A stretch of DNA of 64,000 nucleotides, taken from positions 5,119 to 69,118 of the forward strand of contig JANMTS010000094.1 in assembly GCA_031390755.1 (NCBI GenBank). Direction: 5' to 3'. A program made the translations under genes and the position numbers. The notes below the pieces were generated by a model. It was not told the DNA's origin and did not search any database. It saw nothing but the letters and a program-made list of their open reading frames with translations. This stretch comes from DATMER01 sp031390755 (GTDB taxonomy: Bacteria; Acidobacteriota; Thermoanaerobaculia; Multivoradales; UBA5704). Positions 24,559 to 32,244 of the stretch are shown here, piece by piece (positions within the stretch are counted from its first letter, which is position 1; every line of letters starts with the position of its first letter).

Positions 24559-26050
24559 AACGTTCTCTCACCTGCTCGCTGCCCCCTATCTCCTCGAAGA
24601 ATGAGCAAGTTGAGGGTGTTCGAAGTCCTCCGGATTCGGCCCTTAAACCCTCGGGAAACAGCAGGCTCTGAAGGCGCTGGCGCTGCTCGAGGTCCGCTTC
24701 CAGCCACATCCGCGAGGCGTTGAGGGCCACGCGCTCGGCGAAGTCCAGAACGGCCTCGATGTCGAGCTCCTCGGTCCGCGTCTCGTGCAGCTCAATCTCC
24801 AGGAGGAGTGCCTTTTCGTTCAGCTTGTCGAGCTGGATCTTGTAGGTGACTTCGTCCAAGGATTTCTGGAAGACGAAGGCCTCGACGAGGAGATCCTTCC
24901 GGTGCTGGATCTCCTTGACCTGCCGATCTAGAGCCACTCGACGGGTCGTCAGGTCTACCCGTTCGCTCTTCCAGACGTCGATCACTACGGCGCGGAACAG
25001 GCGGAGGTATTCCGGCTTCGGGCGGAGCTGGTCCAGCAGCGCGAGGAACTGTGCTTCCAGCTCGTGCCGCGCGAGGTTGGTGCGGCGGCAGCCTTGCGAG
25101 GGGCAGTGGTAGTAGGCGTAGCGTTTCTGCTTGCCCTTCGACCATGAGCCGGTGAGGGGCTTGCCGCACCGGCCGCATTGCACGAAGCCCCGGAGGGGGA
25201 AGTCGGGATTGTTCCGTTCCTTCGCCGTAATCAGGAGCCCGGTTGACTGGAGCAGGCCCTGGCAGCGCCAGAAGATGTCCTCCGCGACGAGAGCTGGCCA
25301 GTTGCCAGCCACGTCGAGATTCCAGCCCTTCACGACCAGGCGCCCGATGTACACCCGCGACGCGAGCATCTCCCCCCACTTCTGGGCGGTCAGCTCCTTC
25401 CCCTGGCGTGTTCGGAGGCCCAGCGCGGTAATTTCGTTGAGAACCTGCTTCCGGCTGTACAGGCCTGTCGCGAAGCGCTCGAACCCGTACCGCACAAGGT
25501 GGGCGGACTCCGGGTCAGGGATCATGGTTCGCTTGTCTTCCTTGGCGTAGCCGAGCGGAGGCTTCCAGACCCACTGACCCCGGCGGGCGGCCTCGCGCAT
25601 TCCCGCGGTTGTGCGGCTGCCGCGGACCTCGTTGTCGAACTGGGCCAGGGCCGAGAAGATCCCTTCCATGAACCGTCCAGCGGGCGTCTCATCAATGGGC
25701 TGGCTTACTGCCCGGAGCGTCACGCCCAGGCTGGCTAAGTGCCGCCGTATCAGCGCGTGGTCGTACTGGTCACGAGCGAAGCGATCGACGTTCGTGACGA
25801 CCATCGTATGAATGCGGACCGCCCGTCTGTTCTTCTCCCGAATGTAGGTCAGCAGAGCCTGCAGCTCGGTCCGGTTCGCGGTCTTGGCTGACTCACCGCG
25901 CTCTACGAAGACCCTGTCTATCTCCATGCCGTGGGCGAGGCAGTACACCCGGCACTGCTCCTCCTGGACGGGAAGAGACAGATTCTGGGTCTGCTCCTTC
26001 GAGCTGACCCTTACATAGATGACTGCCCTAAGCTGAGCACTCGGAGTCAT
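24518..26050 (-). CDS. Large serine recombinase (phage integrase)
   Basis: This 510-residue protein has an N-terminal resolvase domain with catalytic S16 in IYVRVSS and R14. A Recombinase domain follows, then a zinc ribbon (CGRCGKPLTGSW paired with YHCPSQGC), a long coiled coil and an adaptable C-terminus. The last residues (HTGFEPVLPA) are encoded by the antisense strand of tRNA-Glu. The ATG at 26050 was chosen because the protein core begins there and the small upstream gene overlaps it. It should catalyse integration at the tRNA. It is the last gene of the leftward early operon. Confidence 0.93.
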   Translation of the reverse strand: MTPSAQLRAVIYVRVSSKEQTQNLSLPVQEEQCRVYCLAHGMEIDRVFVERGESAKTANRTELQALLTYIREKNRRAVRIHTMVVTNVDRFARDQYDHALIRRHLASLGVTLRAVSQPIDETPAGRFMEGIFSALAQFDNEVRGSRTTAGMREAARRGQWVWKPPLGYAKEDKRTMIPDPESAHLVRYGFERFATGLYSRKQVLNEITALGLRTRQGKELTAQKWGEMLASRVYIGRLVVKGWNLDVAGNWPALVAEDIFWRCQGLLQSTGLLITAKERNNPDFPLRGFVQCGRCGKPLTGSWSKGKQKRYAYYHCPSQGCRRTNLARHELEAQFLALLDQLRPKPEYLRLFRAVVIDVWKSERVDLTTRRVALDRQVKEIQHRKDLLVEAFVFQKSLDEVTYKIQLDKLNEKALLLEIELHETRTEELDIEAVLDFAERVALNASRMWLEADLEQRQRLQSLLFPEGLRAESGGLRTPSTCSFFEEIGGSEQVRERLVAHTGFEPVLPA

Positions 26051-26213
26051 GCTGCGGTCCCTCGATTCGGTCTTTGTCTCGCTGCCGGTTGAACATCCTG
26101 AGGCTGATGTCGGCGAGACCATACATCGCTGCGCGGAGGCGGACCAGCTCCTCGTCGGAGAGACCCGCCTCAGCGTTTCCCAGAATCTTACGACACTCCT
26201 GGAGCGATAACAT
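26028..26213 (-). CDS. Small helical protein upstream of serine recombinase
   Basis: This 61-residue protein (MLSLQECRKILGNAEAGLSD, then EELVRLRAAMYGLADISLRM) is of a type often found immediately before large serine recombinases in mobile elements. Its 3' end overlaps the recombinase start by 23 bp, implying coupled translation. It is predicted to be all helical with no known domain. A role as recombination helper or regulator is plausible but not shown. Confidence 0.65.
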   Translation of the reverse strand: MLSLQECRKILGNAEAGLSDEELVRLRAAMYGLADISLRMFNRQRDKDRIEGPQHDSECSA

Positions 26214-26240
26214 GGCGTTTCTTGCGTACGGAACGCGCCC

Positions 26241-26474
26241 CTATGACCAGGAGTAGACCAGCAGCTCCGACCGACGTGTGCGCCTGCCTTCGGAGGTGGC
26301 CGGGAGCGGCTCTCCCGCGCCTCGCGGGGAGGCCTCCAGCGTCAACTCGGCAGGGTCGCTCAGCCAGTAGTCGTAGCGGGCCTTGCTGGCCGTAGTCTCG
26401 TTGACTACCTCTTTCCACTCCGGATGGCCCAAGACCCAGACCTCGAAGGCAAACACGCTTGGAGAGCCGATCAC
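26241..26474 (-). CDS. Small phage protein of unknown function
   Basis: This 77-residue product starts at GTG with a strong GGAGGAGG site 7 bp upstream. A longer frame exists but has no such site. The body (VFAFEVWVLGHPEWKEVVNE, then ARYDYWLSD) is beta-alpha in look, with no motif recognised. Its start overlaps the stop of the upstream membrane/zinc-finger gene by 4 bp. Confidence 0.55.
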   Translation of the reverse strand: MIGSPSVFAFEVWVLGHPEWKEVVNETTASKARYDYWLSDPAELTLEASPRGAGEPLPATSEGRRTRRSELLVYSWS

Positions 26475-27118
26475 GACACCACCTCCTCCGGGCGCCGCTG
26501 GCAGCGTCCCTGATGGGCGTTGCGAGCTTGCGGAGTACCGAAGGTCCGCTCGCACCAAGGGCAAGGGAGCGTCGCTGCCTGCGCGCTCGGAGCGCCGCTC
26601 GATTCCGCTCGCAGCTCGCTCAGAGCGCGCTCAGCGCGCTGGGCTCGCTCGACAGCGGTGTCCCTTTCGCTCCACAGCCGCAGCTCCAGATCCTCGGGCG
26701 ATTCGCTCGCGGCGCTCGCAGCGGCGGCCAGCATGCAGCCAGCGGCGGTGAGCTCGTGGGCCAGCGCGGCCAGGATTGCCCAGGCGCTCCGGAGCAGCGG
26801 GACGTCGAGGATCTGGTGGAGCGGCTGACCGGCCAGCCCGCCGACGATGCCCGGGGCGACGAGGGCGGCCGTCGCTGTCAGGACCAGCACCCAGGTGATG
26901 CCGAGCGCCAGGCGCCAGCGCGGCGCCGTGAGGGCTGCGTGGGCGAGGTGGACGCCACCGCCGGTCAGGACGAGCGCCGTGCCGACGGCCGCGACGGTGA
27001 GCAGTGCCTGCTCAGCTCCAGGCTCCACGGGGAGGCGATCGGCGGCCAGGACCGTGAGGACCAGGCGCGGCGCCTGAACCAGGACCGCGGCGCCGGCCAG
27101 GGCGTAACCCACCTTCAC
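26471..27118 (-). CDS. Four-helix membrane protein with coiled coil and C-terminal zinc finger
   Basis: This is a 215-residue protein. The first 140 residues contain about four hydrophobic helices with few charges. A charged coiled coil follows (LELRLWSERDTAVERAQRAE), then a C-terminal finger CPWCERTF...HQGRC. The finger spacing is C-x2-C-x12-H-x3-C, the classical zinc-finger spacing with a final Cys. This is an unusual order: membrane anchor, coiled coil, nucleic-acid-type finger. It lies in the early phage operon between a small protein and an 81-residue gene that overlaps its start. A membrane tether for phage DNA or replication is one idea; no family was recognised. Confidence 0.7.
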   Translation of the reverse strand: MKVGYALAGAAVLVQAPRLVLTVLAADRLPVEPGAEQALLTVAAVGTALVLTGGGVHLAHAALTAPRWRLALGITWVLVLTATAALVAPGIVGGLAGQPLHQILDVPLLRSAWAILAALAHELTAAGCMLAAAASAASESPEDLELRLWSERDTAVERAQRAERALSELRAESSGAPSAQAATLPCPWCERTFGTPQARNAHQGRCQRRPEEVVS

Positions 27119-27360
27119 GCGCGGCGCTCCAGGAGCTGAAGGCCTGCGTCCGTGATGCGGCCTCGCTGGACGAGCAGGAGGTCGTAGAGCCGCCGGACCG
27201 TCGTCACCCTCACGCCGCGGACGTGTCGGCCGCGGCGCAGGAGGAACGAGACCCTGGCCTTGCGATGTCCGGGCGGCCTGGCGGCCGGGAGCAGCAGAGC
27301 TCCGGCCGCGAGGTCGGCGAGGATGCGGAGCTGGCGCGTGGTGACGAGCGGCGACGTCAT
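27115..27360 (-). CDS. Small phage protein, possible winged-helix remnant
   Basis: This 81-residue basic protein has VTTRQLRILADLAAGAL at the N-terminus and VTTVRRLYDLLLVQRGRITD near the end. That pattern could form a small winged helix, as in phage HTH proteins. Both ends overlap the neighbouring genes by 4 bp, which supports its reality. No catalytic feature is present. Confidence 0.55.
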   Translation of the reverse strand: MTSPLVTTRQLRILADLAAGALLLPAARPPGHRKARVSFLLRRGRHVRGVRVTTVRRLYDLLLVQRGRITDAGLQLLERRA

Positions 27361-28247
27361 CGTTTTTGCCTCCTCTTCTCGATGTTGGCCTGGCGGAGGC
27401 CCTCGTCGAGCCGGCCCTTGCTGCGCAGCTCGGCGAGGGCGGCGTCGACCCTCAGGCCGCCGCAGTGGAGCGTCTTGCGGATCGATGTCAGGGACTGCCC
27501 GGCGTGCCAGCGGGCGGCCAGGTCGACGGGATCGATGCGCGTCGCCGCGGGCCGGCCGCCCTTGCGCAGGCCGCCGGCCTTGGCGAGGTGGCGATCCCGG
27601 ATCTCGGGATGGAGCTTGCCGGCGTCGAGCAGCTCGCGGAGGCGCTTGCGGATCGTGGCCTGGCCGTACCCCATCTTCCCGGCGATCTCGCGTACGGACA
27701 GCGGCCGTTGGCCGGCGCTGCCGTGCCAGTAGCCCGCCAGCTCGAGGGGGTTGATCGCGGCGATCGGCCGGCCCCAGGTGTCGTCGACGCCGCGCAGCGC
27801 CACCTTCATCCGCGCCAGGCGTGTTGCCTCCGAGAAATGCGCGTGGCGGATCCGGCGGAAGAGAGCCACGGAGTCCCGCCAGTGCACGCGGCCGTCCGGT
27901 GTGGTCGTGTCGACCACGTCGTCCAGGGCGACGAGGGCGACCTCATGACGCCCCTCCCGGCCGTCCGCCTCCAGGAGGTCCGCGACGTCGACGACGTGGC
28001 TCTGCGAGCGGCACAGCCGCGCGAGAGACGTGGTCACCAGGACGTCGGCCTCCCCGGCCCGGATCGACGCCACGAGGCCCGCAAGCCCCTCCCGCCGGCC
28101 GGTGATGCCGGGGCCGCGGTCCGAGATCTCCGCGGCGATGTTCCAGCCGCGGACGTCCGTGGCGTAGCGCCGGAGCTCGGCGAGCAGATCAGCCGTGGTC
28201 ACGCCCAGGTCGACGGCGCTGGTGCGCGTGTAGAGCACGGCGCGCAT
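27357..28247 (-). CDS. Second serine recombinase/resolvase-like protein with C-terminal HTH segments
   Basis: This is a 296-residue protein. The first 140 residues form a resolvase-type domain: MRAVLYTRTS with catalytic S10 and R8, then GREGLAGLVASIRAGEADVLV-like order and SLARLCRS. The C-terminal half carries two HTH-like stretches (LSVREIAGKMGYGQATIRKR and the later SLTSIRKTLHCGG). It lacks the Recombinase domain and zinc ribbon of the integrase at 24518-26050. Its ATG at 28247 overlaps the stop of the upstream gene by one base. Roles as multimer resolvase, invertase or excision factor are possible. Confidence 0.8.
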   Translation of the reverse strand: MRAVLYTRTSAVDLGVTTADLLAELRRYATDVRGWNIAAEISDRGPGITGRREGLAGLVASIRAGEADVLVTTSLARLCRSQSHVVDVADLLEADGREGRHEVALVALDDVVDTTTPDGRVHWRDSVALFRRIRHAHFSEATRLARMKVALRGVDDTWGRPIAAINPLELAGYWHGSAGQRPLSVREIAGKMGYGQATIRKRLRELLDAGKLHPEIRDRHLAKAGGLRKGGRPAATRIDPVDLAARWHAGQSLTSIRKTLHCGGLRVDAALAELRSKGRLDEGLRQANIEKRRQKR

Positions 28248-28636
28248 CACGCCGCCCTCCTGGCCTTGTACCGGGCGAGGATGGCGCTCACGCCGCCCCG
28301 CGTGAGGCGCTGACCGCCCTCGTCCACGAACAGGGGCCGGCGCTCGTTGTAGCCGCGGATCTCGCTCAGCCAGGCCACGAGATAGGCCGAGTGCTGGGAG
28401 CCGAGCAGCAGCTCGCACCGCCAGGGCGGGCGCCTGGCCAGGATGCGCGCCTGACTGGTCTTGGCCAGGAGCGTGACCTGGTCGCAGTCCAGCGCTGCCA
28501 CGTCGGCGCAGCTCAGGCCGCTCGCCAGGAGCGCGAGCAGGGCACCGTCCCGCAGCCCGACGGCGAGCGAGCCGTACACTCGCCCGAGGTCGACCGTGAG
28601 CAGGGCATCCACCGCCCATTCGCGGGTAGTGCTCAA
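28247..28636 (-). CDS. Truncated tyrosine-recombinase-like protein lacking catalytic residues
   Basis: This 129-residue protein matches the first part of a Xer-like catalytic domain: LRDGALLALLASGLSCADVA corresponds to the box I helix, and PLFVDEGGQRLTRGGVSAIL to the strand-helix before box II. The box I Arg position is Ser, and the protein ends before HxxR and the Tyr nucleophile. It cannot be an active recombinase. It sits, intact and overlapping at both ends, in the early operon next to the second serine recombinase, so it may be a DNA-binding or regulatory derivative rather than debris. Confidence 0.6.
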   Translation of the reverse strand: MSTTREWAVDALLTVDLGRVYGSLAVGLRDGALLALLASGLSCADVAALDCDQVTLLAKTSQARILARRPPWRCELLLGSQHSAYLVAWLSEIRGYNERRPLFVDEGGQRLTRGGVSAILARYKARRAA

Positions 28637-30018
28637 AACGGGTCTTCCCCGCCGTAGTAGCTGGGCGCCGGAGCTTCAGCCGAGGACTCCCGGAAGGTCG
28701 TGGTCTCGCCCACCCAGACCAGGGGCAGGTCACCCGTCCCGCCGTGCCTATTCTTGGCGACGATCACCTCGGCGCCGGCCGGCGGCGCCTCCTGGTTGTA
28801 GGCGTGTTCGCGGTGGACGAAGGCCACGACGTCGGCGTCCTGCTCGATGGCGCCTGACTCTCGGAGATCCGCGAGAGAGGGCCGGAAACCTGACCGCTTC
28901 GTCACCTCGCGGCTGAGCTGGGATAGGGCGATCACCGGGATCCCCAGCGACTTGGCCAGATCCTTGAGGGCTCCGCTGATCCGTCCGACCTCGCTGGCGC
29001 GATTCTCCTCGCGCCGGCCCGGCCGGGGATGAACCAGCTGGAGGTAGTCGACGACCGCCAACACGATCCCCTGATCCTCGACGGCTCGCCGGATCCGCCC
29101 CTCCAGGTGGGTGATGGACAGAGCGGCCGTGTCGTCGACGTAGAGCGGGGACTCGGCGAGCGTGCGACCGGCCTTGATGAGCCGCCCCCACTGATCGCGG
29201 GAAAGGAAGCCCTTGCGGACGATCGCGGAGGGCACGTCGCTCTCGGAGCAGAGCATGCGCAGCGCCAGCTCCTTCTCGGTCATCTCCAGCGACCAGATGC
29301 CCACCGGCCGCCTTTGCCGGATCGCCACGTTCTGGGCGACGTTGGCGGCGAAGGCGCTTTTCCCGAGCCCGGGCCGGCCGGCGATGACGATCAGGTGCCC
29401 GGCGTGCAAGCCGGCCGTCAGATCGTCGAGCCGGCCGTAGCCGGTGGGCAGGCCTTGCAGGGTTTTGCGGCCTGCCTCTTCGACCTGCTCGAGCAAGGGG
29501 GAGACGATGTCGACCATGGACCGGAGCCTTGGCCGGCTCGTCGCCGCGAGCAGTCCGGGCAGCTCGCCCTGGATGCGCGCGAGGGTCTCTTCGACCTCGG
29601 CCGAGCCGAAACCGTCGCGCATGGCGTCGCCCGCGAGGCGGAGGATGGACCGGCGGGTGGCACGCTCGACGATGATCTCGACGTAGTTGTCGAGCCGACC
29701 AATGTCGGGAAGGTCGAGATCGAGGGTGGCCAGATAGGTCAGTCCGCCGATACGCTCAACGCCCCCTTGCTGCTCGAGCCTCGTCTGGAGCGTGAGCAGA
29801 TCGACAAACGTGCCCTTCGCGTGAAGATCGAGCATCGCGCGATAGATGATCTGGTGGCTCTCGAGGAAGAAGTGCTCCACAGTCAGCTGGCTGACGACCT
29901 GCCCCATAACTCGGCCATCGAGCAACACTGACCCCAGCACGGCGCGCTCGCTCTCCGGGCTGTGCGGCTGCTCGATCGACGTCGGCACGAACGAGGGCTC
30001 TGTCGCGCGCCTGGTCAT
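28633..30018 (-). CDS. dnaB: Phage replicative DNA helicase (DnaB-like)
   Basis: This 461-residue helicase has an N-terminal DnaB domain (SPESERAVLGSVLLDGRV onwards). The RecA-like motor carries Walker A at 213-221 (AGRPGLGKS), Walker B in LAVVDYLQLV, then ALSQLSREVTKRSG and LADLRESGAIEQDAD, both standard DnaB segments. It should unwind phage DNA as a hexamer at the fork. Its ATG overlaps the stop of the loader gene upstream (ATGA). Together with the initiator and loader it forms a self-contained replication module. Confidence 0.96.
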   Translation of the reverse strand: MTRRATEPSFVPTSIEQPHSPESERAVLGSVLLDGRVMGQVVSQLTVEHFFLESHQIIYRAMLDLHAKGTFVDLLTLQTRLEQQGGVERIGGLTYLATLDLDLPDIGRLDNYVEIIVERATRRSILRLAGDAMRDGFGSAEVEETLARIQGELPGLLAATSRPRLRSMVDIVSPLLEQVEEAGRKTLQGLPTGYGRLDDLTAGLHAGHLIVIAGRPGLGKSAFAANVAQNVAIRQRRPVGIWSLEMTEKELALRMLCSESDVPSAIVRKGFLSRDQWGRLIKAGRTLAESPLYVDDTAALSITHLEGRIRRAVEDQGIVLAVVDYLQLVHPRPGRREENRASEVGRISGALKDLAKSLGIPVIALSQLSREVTKRSGFRPSLADLRESGAIEQDADVVAFVHREHAYNQEAPPAGAEVIVAKNRHGGTGDLPLVWVGETTTFRESSAEAPAPSYYGGEDPF

Positions 30019-30716
30019 GCCTGCCCCGTCCTGGCCTTGGCGAGCCGCTCGTCGAGGCCGTCCACTTCGATCACCCGGCCGCTGAGCGCCCGTGACACCG
30101 CGGCGCCAAGGGAGCCCGTGGGGTACTTGCGGGCGTTGGCGCCGAGCGCGACGAGCGCCTCGGGATCGAGCTGCGAGGTCACGATCGTCTGGGCTCCGTG
30201 TTGGTCGCGGTGGCGGATGAGCATGAGCATCCGACCGGCCGCGTAGTCGGTGAGGTAGCCGCTGAACGGCTCGTCGAGCACCAGGAACGGGGTGTGGCAG
30301 AGGCGCGGCAGCACCACTTGTTCGCTGCCCGAATCCATCTCCCGGCTGAGCTCGCCCATCAGGGTCATGCCGTCGATCCACAAGCCCCGGCCGCCTCGCG
30401 CGAGGTGCTCGGCGAGGAGGACCGTGGCGGCCGAAGTCTTGCCGGTACCGGTCGGACCCCAGAGGCAGAGCCACTGCTCGCCAGCCGCCGGCCAGCCGCC
30501 GACCTGGAACGTGGGGCGGCCGAAGAACGCCATCCAGGCCTCCCGGGTAGCGTGCTGGCGAAACTTCCAGGGCACGCCGGCCTTGGCCAGAAGGGAGGCC
30601 AGCGGCGGACGATCGAGCTTCGCCAGGCAGTCATGGCAGAGTCTTTGCGTGGGAGGCGCCTCCGGACCGAGGGTGACCTGGGCCTCGCCGCACCCAGAGC
30701 AGGGCCAATCGGTCAC
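30015..30716 (-). CDS. DnaC-like helicase loader ATPase
   Basis: This 233-residue AAA+ protein has an N-terminal zinc-binding region (CSGCGEAQ paired with LCHDCLAK). Walker A is GPTGTGKTS and Walker B is FLVLDEP. A sensor region follows (AQTIVTSQLDPEAL) and the C-terminus is consistent with DnaC/IstB loaders. It lies between the initiator and DnaB, with 4-bp overlaps on both sides, the classic order for phage helicase loading. Confidence 0.9.
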   Translation of the reverse strand: MTDWPCSGCGEAQVTLGPEAPPTQRLCHDCLAKLDRPPLASLLAKAGVPWKFRQHATREAWMAFFGRPTFQVGGWPAAGEQWLCLWGPTGTGKTSAATVLLAEHLARGGRGLWIDGMTLMGELSREMDSGSEQVVLPRLCHTPFLVLDEPFSGYLTDYAAGRMLMLIRHRDQHGAQTIVTSQLDPEALVALGANARKYPTGSLGAAVSRALSGRVIEVDGLDERLAKARTGQA

Positions 30717-31483
30717 GCCGCACCTCCACGACGGCCGGCGAGCGCCGCGGCCTGGTCAAGGCGCCGGCGATCGGCGACCGAGCGTGCCGGGACGGCCGGC
30801 GCCAGGGGTTTGCCCACACCGGAGACCCGGTGCTTGACGGCTGCGAAAACGTACTCGGGACCCTTCGTGGTGAGGTGCCCGGCGCCGGCCAGCTCGTCGA
30901 GCAGGGCACAGAGCGGATCCATGCCGCCGAGCCGCTTGGCCCAGTGGTTCAGGAGACCCGGAGCCGGAGGCTCCGCACCGACGGCCCGATAGACCTCGGC
31001 CGCTCTGGCATGGGGAGGCAGCCGCCGTGTTGTTGGTGTTGTTGTTGGGGGGGTGGGGGTATAGGGGGGTCTGGGGGGAAAAGGGGGCGGGGGAAACGGC
31101 GAAACCTGGCCTTCGGCATCCGTGTCACCCTTTAGGCCGGAAAGGGTGACATCCGAGCCGGAAAGGGTGACATTCAGGTCACCCTTTTGCCCGTCGAAAA
31201 GGGTGACATCCTCCGAAAGGGTGACATTCAGGTCACCCTTTTCCGGGCTGCTGGAAAGGGTGACATCCGAGCTGGTGCGGACCCGGTACTGGGCAGGCCT
31301 GCCTCGCCCGCCGGCTTTGCGGACGGCGAAGATGTCGCCGGCCGCTTCGAGCAGGCGGAGGAGGCGCTGGATGTGGCGGTCGCTCAGGCCGCCCAGGGTG
31401 CCGGCAAGATGAGCGACGCTGACTTCGGCGAGCCCGTCGGCAGAGGCGCGGACCCGCAGCTCTTGGAGCAGGATGGGCGCCAT
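30713..31483 (-). CDS. Phage replication initiator, DnaD/O-protein-like, with internal iterons
   Basis: This is a 256-residue protein. The N-terminal winged helix (residues 1-70: LAEVSVAHLAGTLGGLSDRH, IQRLLRLLEAAGDIFAVR) precedes a middle segment that encodes repeated DVTLS and GDLNVTLS. A Pro/Thr linker and a C-terminal helical domain follow. The middle is where the DNA carries iterons and a G-run tract. Origins embedded in the initiator gene are known from lambda O-type initiators, which supports the call. The start ATG at 31483 follows the upstream stop by two bases. Direct homology to a named family was not established. Confidence 0.75.
   Translation of the reverse strand: MAPILLQELRVRASADGLAEVSVAHLAGTLGGLSDRHIQRLLRLLEAAGDIFAVRKAGGRGRPAQYRVRTSSDVTLSSSPEKGDLNVTLSEDVTLFDGQKGDLNVTLSGSDVTLSGLKGDTDAEGQVSPFPPPPFPPRPPYTPTPPTTTPTTRRLPPHARAAEVYRAVGAEPPAPGLLNHWAKRLGGMDPLCALLDELAGAGHLTTKGPEYVFAAVKHRVSGVGKPLAPAVPARSVADRRRLDQAAALAGRRGGAA
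31047..31093 (+). other. G-run tract with G-quadruplex potential inside the initiator gene
   Basis: Six runs of five to seven G lie within 47 bp, separated by one to four bases: 31047-31053, 31055-31059, 31064-31069, 31073-31078, 31083-31087 and 31089-31093. It is the complement of the Pro-rich linker codons. It borders the iteron cluster, so it may matter for origin melting, but codon use for Pro explains part of the composition. Confidence 0.6.
31123..31268. repeat. Iteron cluster, candidate phage replication origin
   Basis: Eight copies of AAAGGGTGAC(ATYC) lie in 146 bp. Direct copies start near 31141, 31162, 31197, 31216 and 31255. Inverted copies are at 31123-31134, 31178-31188 and 31231-31242. 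Two direct/inverted pairs create near-palindromes spaced by ATTCAG. The same core forms a perfect palindrome at 63340-63365, outside this gene, which argues for selection on DNA rather than on protein repeats. Binding by the initiator encoded here is inferred. Confidence 0.75.
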
Positions 31484-31485
31484 GT

Positions 31486-32244
31486 TCAACCCGCGCTCTC
31501 CGTCGCGGCCGCGATCGTGGCGCCGAGCCGGCCCAGAGCCCGGCCGAGCACTGCCAGGGCGTCGAAGGGCGCATCGCAGCACACCGTGAGGGCGGTGCCG
31601 GCGGCGCGGAAGGCGCTGGCCAGCTCGCCGCCGCGGTAGGCGGCTAGGAGGTGCTGGCGGTAGGCCTCCTGCGCCTCGGCCGCGCTGAGGGTGCCCTCGG
31701 CGACCCGTTGCGCCAGGCTGGCCGTGGGCGCGGCCACGTGGGGCATGCCCGGGCTCAGGTCGACCAGCAGGCCGGCGTACAGCACCGGCCTGGCCGAGCA
31801 CAGCCGGACCGACACACCCGCCAACGGTGCGGCCGAAACCTGCGCCTTGGGCTCTGTAGGCTTTCCGCGCGGGATCGGGCGGCCGGGAGGGGGTTGGGTA
31901 CCACTCGCCGCGGCAAGGCGCCAGATCCACGAGGACGAGCCGGAGCCGGCGTCGTAGGGCTTGCCCTCGAGCTCGACGCCCAGGCGCCGAAGGTCGCGAA
32001 GCCGGCGATCGCCAGCCGAGCCGCCGGCCCAGGGCTCGCGAAACACCCAGACAGGAACCCAGCCTGCCGGCGCCATGCCTTGCCCCACGCGGAAGCAATG
32101 GGCGGTCTCCTGCGTCAGTCGTAGAATCTCAAAGACGCGGGCAATGGAGCCCGAGAGGTGCCGGACGCCGGGAAGATCGACGTCGTTCCGCAGCGCCCAA
32201 TGGACCGGCTTGCCGGCCTGATAGTGCGCCTGTACCGCGATCAC
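31486..32244 (-). CDS. Phage protein of unknown function with embedded dispersed repeat
   Basis: This 252-residue protein has no recognised domain. The N-terminal half is Trp-rich (WVPVWVFREPW), and the C-terminal half has a helical region with two adjacent cysteines (VCCDAPFDALAVLGRALG). About 18 codons in the middle (near 31835-31890) are a DNA repeat that also occurs in the intergenic region at 43193-43252, so the gene has probably tolerated an insertion. It is followed by the initiator gene after two bases. Confidence 0.6.
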   Translation of the reverse strand: MIAVQAHYQAGKPVHWALRNDVDLPGVRHLSGSIARVFEILRLTQETAHCFRVGQGMAPAGWVPVWVFREPWAGGSAGDRRLRDLRRLGVELEGKPYDAGSGSSSWIWRLAAASGTQPPPGRPIPRGKPTEPKAQVSAAPLAGVSVRLCSARPVLYAGLLVDLSPGMPHVAAPTASLAQRVAEGTLSAAEAQEAYRQHLLAAYRGGELASAFRAAGTALTVCCDAPFDALAVLGRALGRLGATIAAATESAG

